Origin: an uncultured Bacteroidota bacterium
GTDB lineage: Bacteria; Bacteroidota; Bacteroidia; Bacteroidales; SZUA-534
Length of the DNA stretch: 5,775 bases
Assembly (NCBI GenBank): GCA_937885735.1
Contig: CALABN010000101.1
Location: forward strand, 1 to 5,775
Direction of reading: 5' to 3'
This document shows, piece after piece, positions 1 to 4,818 of this stretch. The position numbers and the translations under genes are program-made. How positions within the stretch are numbered: position 1 is the stretch's first letter; every line of letters starts with the position of its first letter. Under the pieces are notes generated by a model. The model was not told the DNA's origin. It saw nothing but the letters and a program-made list of their open reading frames with translations, and did not search any database.

Positions 1-795
1 CATCATTTTAGCTAGTTCAATTGCCTTATACATTAATAAATCACCAGACCCAAAATTGCGGTATTCTGTTGGAAAAGAACTAATTAACGTATATAACGAA
101 TTGTCGTCCCAAACAACAAACAATGCGCCTTGAACATTTCCTTCTTTATCAATTGCTGACAAAATCCTGCAATTACCATTGGATTTACAAGCCTTGTAGA
201 TGTTGTTGAATACACTATATGAATAACTTATTTGACGGTTCTGGTTTGCCAAACAACGTTTATGGTGCTCATAAAAATCTTCAGGCGACATATCAAACTC
301 AACCGTGACAACTTTCTCCGCCTTTCGGATATTCTTCTGTTTGGAATATTCAAAATTGCTGTAAATCTGTGACATTTGCAGTTCTTTTGATATTCTGTAA
401 GAATATTTGGTAGTCTGCTGAAATCCTTTCCAAAAATATGGCGACCAATACTTGAAATACCTGCCCATACAAAAAGTTGAAAATATAGTATTTGGCAGTA
501 ATTCAATAAAATAATTGGATATTTCTTTTCTCTTGCTTAAAGAAATTGGCTTATTATCAATCTGATTATCAACAATATAATACTCCCCTAAAAACTGCGT
601 CAATGGTGGCATTACAATGTAATTCAGGCCGAATTTCTTCTTGATGAAATATACAAAAACAGAGTCGATATTGCCGTTAATGTCGTGAGATTCAGCGCAC
701 CACTCTCCGCCTTCGCAGACAGCATCGAGCCACCACGACTTGAAGAAAATCGGCAACTTGTCGTTCAAAGTCTTATATAAATCCTTATCAATCAT
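1..795 (-). CDS. FemAB/GNAT-like acyltransferase (Acetyltransf_6 type), 3' end cut off by window
   Basis: The frame is open for 265 codons from ATG at 795 to the left edge, so the C-terminus is missing. The N-terminus contains FFKSWWLDAV (about 17-26), like the opening of FemAB-type GNAT proteins that carry a degenerate first acyltransferase fold. The second half looks like an Acetyltransf_6 domain: QKNIRKAEK (152-160), a beta-rich stretch RILSAIDKEGNVQGALFVVW (210-229), LYTLISSFPTEYRNFGSGDL (234-253), then the helix LLMYKAIELAKMM. Family members transfer acyl or aminoacyl groups, often in cell-envelope or polysaccharide modification. The substrate cannot be read here. The start ATG overlaps the stop of the upstream peptidase gene (ATGA), so the two are almost surely one operon. 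A shorter ORF in another minus frame (228-506) is a shadow. The family call is fairly confident; the specific role is unknown. Confidence 0.8.
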   Translation of the reverse strand, partial: MIDKDLYKTLNDKLPIFFKSWWLDAVCEGGEWCAESHDINGNIDSVFVYFIKKKFGLNYIVMPPLTQFLGEYYIVDNQIDNKPISLSKRKEISNYFIELLPNTIFSTFCMGRYFKYWSPYFWKGFQQTTKYSYRISKELQMSQIYSNFEYSKQKNIRKAEKVVTVEFDMSPEDFYEHHKRCLANQNRQISYSYSVFNNIYKACKSNGNCRILSAIDKEGNVQGALFVVWDDNSLYTLISSFPTEYRNFGSGDLLMYKAIELAKMM

Positions 796-1304
796 TTAAC
801 ACGGCCTCCTTTGATAAATGCCTTTTTATAAAATACATTGTCAAGACTGTTTACTTCAACGCCTTTGGACGTACTTGCGTGTACAAATTTGCCGTTTTTT
901 AGGTAAATGCCAACGTGATTTGGCTTCTTTCTGCGTTTTTCATCAGTACGGAAAAAGACCAAATCGCCCTCCTTAAGCTTTCCACGCCTGATTCTCTTGC
1001 AGTTACCATAAATATCCTCGACAGTACGCTTCAAACTTGTGCCATACACATCTTTATATATAGCGCCAGCAAATCCAGAACAGTCGACACCTTTTTTGGT
1101 GGTGCCTCCCAACCTGTACTTGACTCCCAACCACGAAGAAACTGATTTATACAACTTAATATTGTCCTTTTTGGTTATTTCCACACCAAATTTTCTTGAC
1201 AAAGCCTCCCGCTCATTTACTGCAACACTTTTAGATGACGCGCACGATGACAAAATGGAAACAAGTCCTGCCAAAAATATAATATGCCGTATCAGTTTTT
1301 TCAT
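792..1304 (-). CDS. NlpC/P60 (C40) cysteine peptidase, lipoprotein
   Basis: A complete 170-residue protein. The N-terminus MKKLIRHIIFLAGLVSILSSC is a lipoprotein signal with lipobox LSSC, so Cys21 is probably lipidated and the enzyme sits on the periplasmic face of a membrane. The NlpC/P60 domain spans about 50-168. It contains WLGVKYRLGG (58-67), the nucleophile motif VDCSGF with Cys75, KEGDLVFF (111-118), the catalytic His130 in NHVGIYL, and the third polar residue His142 in FVHAS. Such enzymes cut bonds in peptidoglycan stem peptides, as E. coli MepS/NlpC do. Length and layout match the small single-domain lipoprotein class. The gene is first in a unit with the overlapping acyltransferase gene. 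A promoter candidate lies about 145 bases upstream, leaving a long AT-rich leader with an inverted repeat. The exact bond cut is not predictable. Confidence 0.93.
   Translation of the reverse strand: MKKLIRHIIFLAGLVSILSSCASSKSVAVNEREALSRKFGVEITKKDNIKLYKSVSSWLGVKYRLGGTTKKGVDCSGFAGAIYKDVYGTSLKRTVEDIYGNCKRIRRGKLKEGDLVFFRTDEKRRKKPNHVGIYLKNGKFVHASTSKGVEVNSLDNVFYKKAFIKGGRVK
805..809 (-). promoter_or_regulatory. Shine-Dalgarno-like GGAGG before the acyltransferase start
   Basis: On the minus strand GGAGG lies 9 bases before the ATG at 795, inside the last codons of the peptidase gene (the GGR of its C-terminus GGRVK). No other gene in the window shows such a site, as is usual in Bacteroidota. It supports the 795 start and coupled translation across the ATGA overlap. 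It could be chance, since the bases also encode Gly-Gly-Arg. Confidence 0.5.
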
Positions 1305-1337
1305 TCAATACTATTTCACTTCTGTTTTAAGAAAATG

Positions 1338-1360
1338 AAATTGACACAAATGGTCAATTT
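1338..1360. repeat. 8-bp perfect inverted repeat in the peptidase leader
   Basis: AAATTGAC (1338-1345) and GTCAATTT (1353-1360) are perfect reverse complements with a 7-base spacer. The repeat lies 34-56 bases upstream of the peptidase ATG and, by the promoter proposed here, inside the mRNA leader. It is AT-rich and has no T-run after it in either direction, so it is not a clear terminator. It could be an operator or a leader stem-loop. Confidence 0.45.
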
Positions 1361-1448
1361 TGCATTGTAAATATTATGTTAATAAATATTAATTTATTCA
1401 CAAATTTTGAAAATTCTCAATTTTGAATTTAAACAACCTTAAATTTTA

Positions 1449-1477
1449 CAAAAGTAAACTATGATTTTTACTACAAA
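1449..1477 (-). promoter_or_regulatory. Promoter candidate for the peptidase-acyltransferase operon
   Basis: On the minus strand TACTTTTG (1456-1449) matches the Bacteroidota -7 consensus TAnnTTTG. TTTG (1477-1474) stands 17 bases upstream as the -33 element, slightly short of the usual spacing. The start of transcription would be near 1442, giving a leader of about 140 bases. The -33 element sits in the composite palindromic site at 1471-1492, which overlaps the end of pyrD. A weak 6-bp stem (AGTAAA 1453-1458 with TTTACT 1467-1472) overlaps it. No convincing pyrD terminator is visible, so readthrough from pyrD is also possible. Confidence 0.45.
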
Positions 1478-1492
1478 TATTACATTTGTAAA
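1471..1492. repeat. Composite near-palindrome, copy 1 (pyrD end / peptidase promoter)
   Basis: TACAAATAT followed by TACATTTGTA (1472-1490), flanked by C on the left and AA on the right. It matches the site at 3167-3187 base for base except for one extra T in the centre. Part of it encodes the last pyrD codons (Leu-Gln-Met-stop), so some similarity could be coincidental. It overlaps the proposed -33 element of the peptidase promoter, as copy 2 overlaps that of the XRE gene. Confidence 0.5.
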
Positions 1493-2517
1493 CCATTTTT
1501 AACCGCCTTGTTTACATCTTTAGCCAATGTTGGACCATAATAAATAAAGCCAGAAAACACCTGAACCAGCGTTGCCCCCGCCTTAAGCTTATCAATGGCA
1601 TCGTCAGGCGACATAGTGCCACCCACGCCAATGATAGGCAGTTTGCCGTTGGTCTTTTCACTTATATACCTTATTATCTCAATTGACCTGTCGCACAACG
1701 GCTTGCCACTCAAACCGCCATTGGCAATCTCCTCAATGCGTTTTGGATTAGTCTTGAGTCCATCGCGACGTGTGCTTGTATTTGACGCCACAACGCCGTC
1801 AATTCCGTTCTGCGCTATTACGTCCAATGTCTCGTCAATCTGCTGAAAATCCAAATCCGGCGATATCTTGAGCAATATAGGCTTATACACCGACTTTTGC
1901 GCGCGCAACTGCGTCAGAGCGCCCAAAATGCCGTCAAGAGCCTCGTGGCCCTGCAACTTCTTCAGGTTTGTCACATTTGGACAACTGACATTGACAGTGA
2001 TGTAATCGACATAGTCGTACAACCCCTGAAAACAGGTTACATAATCGTCTATGGCGTTCTCGTTGGGCGTTGCCGTGTTCTTGCCAATGTTACCGCCAAT
2101 GACAATCTTGTGATTGCGCTTGCGCAACCTCTTGACAGCCTCCTCCAAACCGTTGTTGTTGAAGCCCATACGGTTGATTATGGCACCGTCGTCTGGCAGG
2201 CGGAACAAGCGTGGCTTGGGATTGCCAGGCTGTGGACGTGGCGTGACAGTGCCAATTTCGACGTGGCCAAAACCCATATTTCCCAACATAGAATATACCT
2301 CGGCATTCTTGTCGAAACCCGCGGCGATGCCTATTTTATTGGGAAACTTGATTCCGCAAAACTCTGTTTCCATTTGTAAACTGCGGGGATTGAGAAACAA
2401 TCCCATAACACGGCCCAAACCTATGCCGTTAGCCACTTTGAGCCCCGAATTGATAAAATAATGAATCTTTTCAGGGTCAGTGCGGAACAAGATTGGCCTA
2501 ATGACACTTTTATACAT
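1480..2517 (-). CDS. pyrD: Dihydroorotate dehydrogenase, quinone-type (class 2)
   Basis: Oxidises dihydroorotate to orotate in de novo pyrimidine synthesis with FMN, passing electrons to membrane quinone. The protein has 345 residues, close to the 336 of E. coli PyrD. It has the N-terminal helical extension typical of class 2 (MYKSVIRPILFRTDPEKIHY). Recognisable motifs are AAGFDKNAE (65-73, Lys70), EIGTVTPRPQPGNPKPRLFR (87-106), NRMGFNN (115-121), VNVSCPN (175-181), LLKISPD (215-221, Lys217), NTS (246-248), GGLSGKPL (267-274) and GVGG (297-300) with a following FMN-phosphate region VQVFSGFIYYGP (318-329). Class 2 enzymes normally have Ser as the active-site base in NxSSPN. Here that position is Cys179, as in class 1 enzymes. 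It has its own promoter candidate directly downstream of the XRE terminator. No Shine-Dalgarno site is seen. Confidence 0.96.
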   Translation of the reverse strand: MYKSVIRPILFRTDPEKIHYFINSGLKVANGIGLGRVMGLFLNPRSLQMETEFCGIKFPNKIGIAAGFDKNAEVYSMLGNMGFGHVEIGTVTPRPQPGNPKPRLFRLPDDGAIINRMGFNNNGLEEAVKRLRKRNHKIVIGGNIGKNTATPNENAIDDYVTCFQGLYDYVDYITVNVSCPNVTNLKKLQGHEALDGILGALTQLRAQKSVYKPILLKISPDLDFQQIDETLDVIAQNGIDGVVASNTSTRRDGLKTNPKRIEEIANGGLSGKPLCDRSIEIIRYISEKTNGKLPIIGVGGTMSPDDAIDKLKAGATLVQVFSGFIYYGPTLAKDVNKAVKNGLQM

Positions 2518-2539
2518 TTAAAAATCGTTTTTTGACACT

Positions 2540-2566
2540 CAAATATAAAAAAATGCCAATGTCAAA
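2540..2566 (-). promoter_or_regulatory. Promoter candidate for pyrD
   Basis: On the minus strand TATATTTG (2547-2540) is a full match to the -7 consensus TAnnTTTG. It places the transcription start near 2533, about 16 bases before the pyrD ATG. The nearest TTTG for -33 (2566-2563) is only 15 bases upstream, short of the usual spacing, and lies in the loop of the XRE terminator. The -7 element is convincing by position; the -33 element is weak. Confidence 0.45.
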
Positions 2567-2576
2567 AATTGGCATT
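2547..2576 (-). terminator. Rho-independent terminator of the XRE gene
   Basis: ATTGGCATT (2568-2576) and AATGCCAAT (2552-2560) form a perfect 9-bp stem with a 7-base loop. Reading on the minus strand it is followed by a run of seven T (2553-2547). It lies 57 bases after the XRE stop codon and separates that gene from pyrD. Confidence 0.8.
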
Positions 2577-2632
2577 GGCACAATAGTAATTTACAAACTT
2601 GCTAACAGATACAAATCACCTATCAATCTATA

Positions 2633-3124
2633 TTACTGCTTGTTATAAACAACAAACGTATTATCGGAATATAGAACAACGATTTGCTTCACTTCAGATG
2701 CACGTTGGGTAATCTGCTCAACAATAGGCGAAACGCCCTGCAATGGACTCTCCTTTTGCTCTTGCGCGTCAACGGATTCATTGTCAGGTGCTTCACTTGG
2801 CGTCTCGGGCGTTTGGTTTTCTAGCGGACTTACAGGTTCAGCAGGCTTGACTGCTTCCTCTACAACCGTGGTATCCTCAATGGTGTCGAAAATGGACGTT
2901 TGCACAGGCTTTTTGTATATCTCGCCACGCCCCATAACAAGCCAATCTGTATTGTACTGCGGGAAATTGTTCAAAATCTTTTGCAACAATTCGAGGCTCG
3001 GGCCATTTCGCCCGTTTAGAATGTGTGAAATATTAGAGCGCTGAATGCCTAACAAATCGGCAAAAGCAGAGGAATTCAACCCTTCCGATGCAATAATCTT
3101 TGCAATTCTTTCTCGCATTTCCAT
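2633..3124 (-). CDS. XRE-family helix-turn-helix protein with acidic linker
   Basis: A 163-residue protein. Residues 3-66 form an HTH_3/XRE domain: RERIAKIIASEGLNSSAFADLLGIQRSNISHILNGRNGPSLELLQKIL, with the recognition helix near RSNISHILNG (29-38), then DWLVMGRGEIY (60-70). Residues about 75-135 are rich in Pro, Glu, Thr and Ser and look disordered. The last 25 residues, SEVKQIVVLYSDNTFVVYNK, form a short hydrophobic and aromatic patch of a kind I recall from other Bacteroidota XRE proteins. It probably binds DNA as a transcription regulator; the target is unknown. The ATG at 3124 is chosen because a promoter match ends about 20 bases upstream, but the ATG at 3118 (Met3) is equally possible. 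Near-palindromic repeats in its promoter suggest autoregulation (inference). The gene stands alone with its own terminator. Confidence 0.9.
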   Translation of the reverse strand: MEMRERIAKIIASEGLNSSAFADLLGIQRSNISHILNGRNGPSLELLQKILNNFPQYNTDWLVMGRGEIYKKPVQTSIFDTIEDTTVVEEAVKPAEPVSPLENQTPETPSEAPDNESVDAQEQKESPLQGVSPIVEQITQRASEVKQIVVLYSDNTFVVYNKQ

Positions 3125-3143
3125 ATCGTAAATTTCGATTTTA

Positions 3144-3173
3144 CAAATGTAACATTTTGCAAATATCTACAAA
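3144..3173 (-). promoter_or_regulatory. Promoter of the XRE gene
   Basis: On the minus strand TTTG (3173-3170), an 18-base spacer and TACATTTG (3151-3144) fit the Bacteroidota -33/-7 consensus very well. Transcription would start near 3137, about 13 bases before the ATG at 3124. The -7 box is part of a TACAAATGTA near-palindrome (3142-3151), and the -33 box is part of the composite site at 3167-3187. Confidence 0.65.
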
Positions 3174-3187
3174 TATACATTTGTAAA
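3167..3187. repeat. Composite near-palindrome, copy 2 (XRE promoter)
   Basis: TACAAATATACATTTGTA (3168-3185) is an 18-bp dyad with 16 of 18 bases symmetric. With its flanks it matches the site at 1471-1492 except for one inserted T there. It overlaps the -33 element of the XRE promoter and is a good operator candidate. The plus-strand half also contains TACATTTG, itself a possible -7 element. Confidence 0.55.
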
Positions 3188-3207
3188 TAGTGTGATTTTT
3201 ACATTTG
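3180..3207 (+). promoter_or_regulatory. Possible divergent plus-strand promoter
   Basis: TTTG (3180-3183), 16 bases, then TACATTTG (3200-3207) resembles a -33/-7 pair pointing right, with a start near 3214. No ORF follows within several hundred bases, so it would drive a non-coding transcript or nothing. The match may simply reflect the repeated TACATTTGTA motif (here 3200-3209). Confidence 0.25.
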
Positions 3208-3239
3208 TATACGAAATACGAATATACTTGACTTATATA

Positions 3240-3332
3240 ATTAAATCTATGGTTTAAATAAACATATTATATTATTGGGTTATAGTAATTTAGATTTAAT
3301 ATTTAGTGATTATTTGTGCATTATTGGGTTAT
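3240..3332. repeat. 10-bp inverted repeat and spaced 13-bp direct repeat
   Basis: ATTAAATCTA (3240-3249) pairs perfectly with TAGATTTAAT (3291-3300). ATTATTGGGTTAT occurs at 3271-3283, inside the dyad, and again at 3320-3332, 49 bases later. The GGG-containing repeat stands out from the AT-rich background. Its function is unknown; protein-binding sites are the simplest guess. Confidence 0.5.
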
Positions 3333-3409
3333 TTTACTGGTACGATATGGTCAATTATTATAGTATAAGTTTAACTCAAATGACTTATATTATTGATTAG
3401 TCGACATTT

Positions 3410-3427
3410 GCATTTATATATAAATGC
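3410..3427. repeat. 18-bp perfect palindrome
   Basis: GCATTTATATATAAATGC reads the same on both strands with no spacer. Perfect spacerless dyads of this size are typical of dimeric repressor operators. It stands about 285 bases upstream of the XRE ATG, with no obvious promoter next to it except the TACATTTG at 3456. Confidence 0.6.
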
Positions 3428-3454
3428 CATTTACATAATTAAACTGATGCACAT

Positions 3455-3466
3455 TTACATTTGTAA
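3455..3466. repeat. Isolated TTACATTTGTAA site
   Basis: A further copy of the TACATTTGTA motif (core 3456-3465) found at 1481, 3142 (opposite strand), 3176 and 3200. Read rightwards it also fits the -7 element TAnnTTTG, but the bases about 19 upstream show no good TTTG and no gene follows. Confidence 0.35.
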
Positions 3467-3524
3467 CAAGACAAAACAACCGTATTTTGAATGATTTTAT
3501 TGCGGAAAATTATTGTAAAATAAA

Positions 3525-3743
3525 TTACTGCTCTATTTTCATGAAAATTCTGTACATAATTACACCTAACAGAACTTGATGCCAGTTCCCCACTCCAACA
3601 CTTGAATACAAAGGGTTAGAGAAAATGAAAAAAACGAGAACAAGGCCTTCGAGAATTCGATAAACGGCATCAAACTTTATATCGGATAATGCGACAGGCA
3701 ATATTGAATTCTCAATGGGCAAAAAACGGCAAAAAACCGTCAT
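3525..3743 (-). CDS. Doubtful 72-residue hydrophobic ORF
   Basis: The frame runs from ATG at 3743 to TAA at 3525. The product has one clear hydrophobic segment (about 30-46, ILEGLVLVFFIFSNPLY) and a weaker one (about 56-68, QVLLGVIMYRIFM). I recognise no family. Upstream there is only a near-match to the -7 element (TTAGTTTG, 3755-3748) and no Shine-Dalgarno site. It is the only ORF of any size in the 800-base gap. It could be a small membrane protein, a gene remnant, or chance. Confidence 0.2.
   Translation of the reverse strand: MTVFCRFLPIENSILPVALSDIKFDAVYRILEGLVLVFFIFSNPLYSSVGVGNWHQVLLGVIMYRIFMKIEQ
3718..3737. repeat. Tandem 10-bp duplication GGCAAAAAAC x2
   Basis: Two exact copies stand side by side (3718-3727 and 3728-3737), within the first codons of the doubtful ORF. 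This is a short A-tract duplication and probably arose by slippage. Confidence 0.5.
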
Positions 3744-3847
3744 AACAAACTAAAAACAAGCACGATACACCCACAAAAACCGTGTACAGAAAATCGCCTT
3801 AAAAAACAAAGCACTCCCACCATTCGTTGATTTTGAAGAAATTCAAG

Positions 3848-3871
3848 AAAAAAATGGCCTCAAAAAGCCAT
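3848..3871 (-). terminator. Terminator-like hairpin, minus strand
   Basis: ATGGC (3854-3858) pairs with GCCAT (3867-3871). With one wobble pair and one further pair the stem reaches 7 bp. On the minus strand it is followed by seven T (3854-3848). No minus-strand gene lies upstream: the tRNA at 3941 is on the other strand. It would stop antisense transcription, or it is left over from a lost gene. Confidence 0.4.
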
Positions 3872-3918
3872 AGAGAAAATCCATAAAAATAAATTTTAAG
3901 AACGCACCTATATTTTTA

Positions 3919-3926
3919 TACATTTG
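3919..3926 (+). promoter_or_regulatory. -7 promoter element of tRNA-Pro
   Basis: TACATTTG matches TAnnTTTG and ends 14 bases before the mature tRNA, so transcription would begin near 3933. The -33 region around 3894-3900 (TTTTAAG) matches poorly. Confidence 0.5.
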
Positions 3927-3940
3927 CAACGCGAAAGCAA

Positions 3941-4014
3941 CGGAGTTTAGCGCAGTTGGCTAGCGCGCTACGTTCGGGACGTAGAGGTCGCTGGTTCGAA
4001 TCCAGTAACTCCGA
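3941..4014 (+). tRNA. tRNA-Pro, anticodon CGG
   Basis: A full 74-base cloverleaf. The acceptor stem is CGGAGTT with AACTCCG (7 perfect pairs). The D-stem is GCGC/GCGC, the anticodon stem CTACG/CGTAG, and the anticodon loop TTCGGGA with CGG at 3975-3977. The T-arm is GCTGG TTCGAAT CCAGT, with one G-U pair. Position 37 is G, and the C1-G72 pair with discriminator A73 is the bacterial proline identity set. It reads codon CCG. CCA is not encoded (the next bases are CA) and must be added after transcription. Confidence 0.97.
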
Positions 4015-4015
4015 C

Positions 4016-4043
4016 AAGCCCGGCATCTAGTCGGGCTTTTTTT
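4016..4043 (+). terminator. Rho-independent terminator after tRNA-Pro
   Basis: AAGCCCG (4016-4022) pairs with CGGGCTT (4032-4038), with a 9-base loop and a run of seven T (4037-4043). It begins two bases after the discriminator base and ends 22 bases before the thioesterase ATG. Confidence 0.9.
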
Positions 4044-4065
4044 ATATACCACAAACCCAACAACA

Positions 4066-4815
4066 ATGGCAGACAAGTTTACCACAGATTTTCAGGTTTA
4101 TACATACCAGGCAGATTCACGGGAATACGTTAGGCCAAACTACTTGTTTGGATTCTTCATAGAAGCAGCAAGTATGCACGCCGAAAATCTAAACGTAGGG
4201 CATTCATCGCTTCGCGAAAAATTCAACGCATTCTGGGCGCTATCAAAATTCCACATTGACATTATTGACACGCCCCGCTGGCATCAAACCATAAAAGTGA
4301 TTACGTGGCCCGCAGAATACAACAGGCTCTTCTCAAGACGTTATTTCCAGATAACCAGCAATGACGGGAAACTTATGGCGCAAGGCGCATCAGACTGGGT
4401 TATAATGGATTATGGAACAAGAAACCTATGCAACGCTCAAACCATTTTGGACCAAATTCCAGAATTTACATTGACCGACGAGCATCTTGATTCAAGAACG
4501 TGCAAGGTTCCTATGGCAAACAAGGAACTGTCAGGCACATTCAATTTAAAGTCGAGATACAGCCACCTGGATATGAACAACCACGTGAACAGCGTCCATT
4601 ATCTCGACTGGGCAATAGACTGCATTGACAACACTTACCAGAACGAGCATCTTGTCAAGTCGGCAGACTTGAATTTTCAGCACGAAATACCAGCAAATGA
4701 AGACGTTGCACTATTGTGCCAAAAGATTGGCGACGACCAGTTCATAGTGACAGGCACGTCAATCGGCAAGACTTCGTTTTTGGCAAAGATTGAATTTGGC
4801 CCGATATCAAAATAA
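4066..4815 (+). CDS. Acyl-ACP thioesterase
   Basis: A 249-residue protein of the acyl-ACP thioesterase family (double hotdog fold), which releases free fatty acids from acyl carrier protein in the cytoplasm. The N-terminal hotdog (about 5-135) shows the helix LFGFFIEAASMHAENL (27-42), then FWALSKFHIDI, VITWPAEYNRLFSRRYFQI and ASDWVIMDYGTRN. The second hotdog (about 150-247) carries the signature SRYSHLDMNNHVNSVHYLDW (163-182). Here Asp169, Asn171 and His173 match the conserved active-site motif, and SADLNFQHEI (199-208) follows. The length is usual for bacterial members. The start is the first ATG after the tRNA terminator, with an A/C-rich leader and no Shine-Dalgarno site. No promoter is visible in the 22-base gap, so expression may depend on readthrough. 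Chain-length preference cannot be predicted. Confidence 0.93.
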   Translation: MADKFTTDFQVYTYQADSREYVRPNYLFGFFIEAASMHAENLNVGHSSLREKFNAFWALSKFHIDIIDTPRWHQTIKVITWPAEYNRLFSRRYFQITSNDGKLMAQGASDWVIMDYGTRNLCNAQTILDQIPEFTLTDEHLDSRTCKVPMANKELSGTFNLKSRYSHLDMNNHVNSVHYLDWAIDCIDNTYQNEHLVKSADLNFQHEIPANEDVALLCQKIGDDQFIVTGTSIGKTSFLAKIEFGPISK

Positions 4816-4818
4816 ACG

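Larger units (their letters stand above)
3125..3940. other. Long AT-rich intergenic region
   Basis: About 800 bases between the divergent XRE gene and tRNA-Pro, long compared with the other gaps here (115-175 bases or less). It contains the XRE promoter, repeated TACATTTGTA sites, dyads and direct repeats (3240-3466), one weak ORF (3525-3743), and a minus-strand hairpin (3848-3871). Only ORFs under about 20 codons were found on the plus strand, for example at 3448 and 3541. No DnaA-box cluster, tRNA or known riboswitch was recognised. Confidence 0.7.

Noticed and set aside
228..506. 92-residue minus-strand ORF
   Set aside because: It lies wholly inside the acyltransferase gene in another frame of the same strand; its product has no family features, whereas the 265-codon frame does.
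1897..2379. 160-residue plus-strand ORF opposite pyrD
   Set aside because: Antisense shadow of a strongly conserved enzyme gene; no domain, promoter or start signal.
3125..3480. Possible replication origin because of AT-richness, direct repeats and a palindrome
   Set aside because: No DnaA boxes were seen, and none of the usual origin neighbours are present.
3125..3480. CRISPR array or insertion sequence
   Set aside because: Repeats are short, irregular and few; there is no transposase, no paired terminal repeats around a gene, and no regular spacers.
3541..3579. Short plus-strand ORF MKILYIITPNRT, resembling the start of a glycosyltransferase
   Set aside because: It stops after 12 codons, and the frame beyond the stop shows no glycosyltransferase features.
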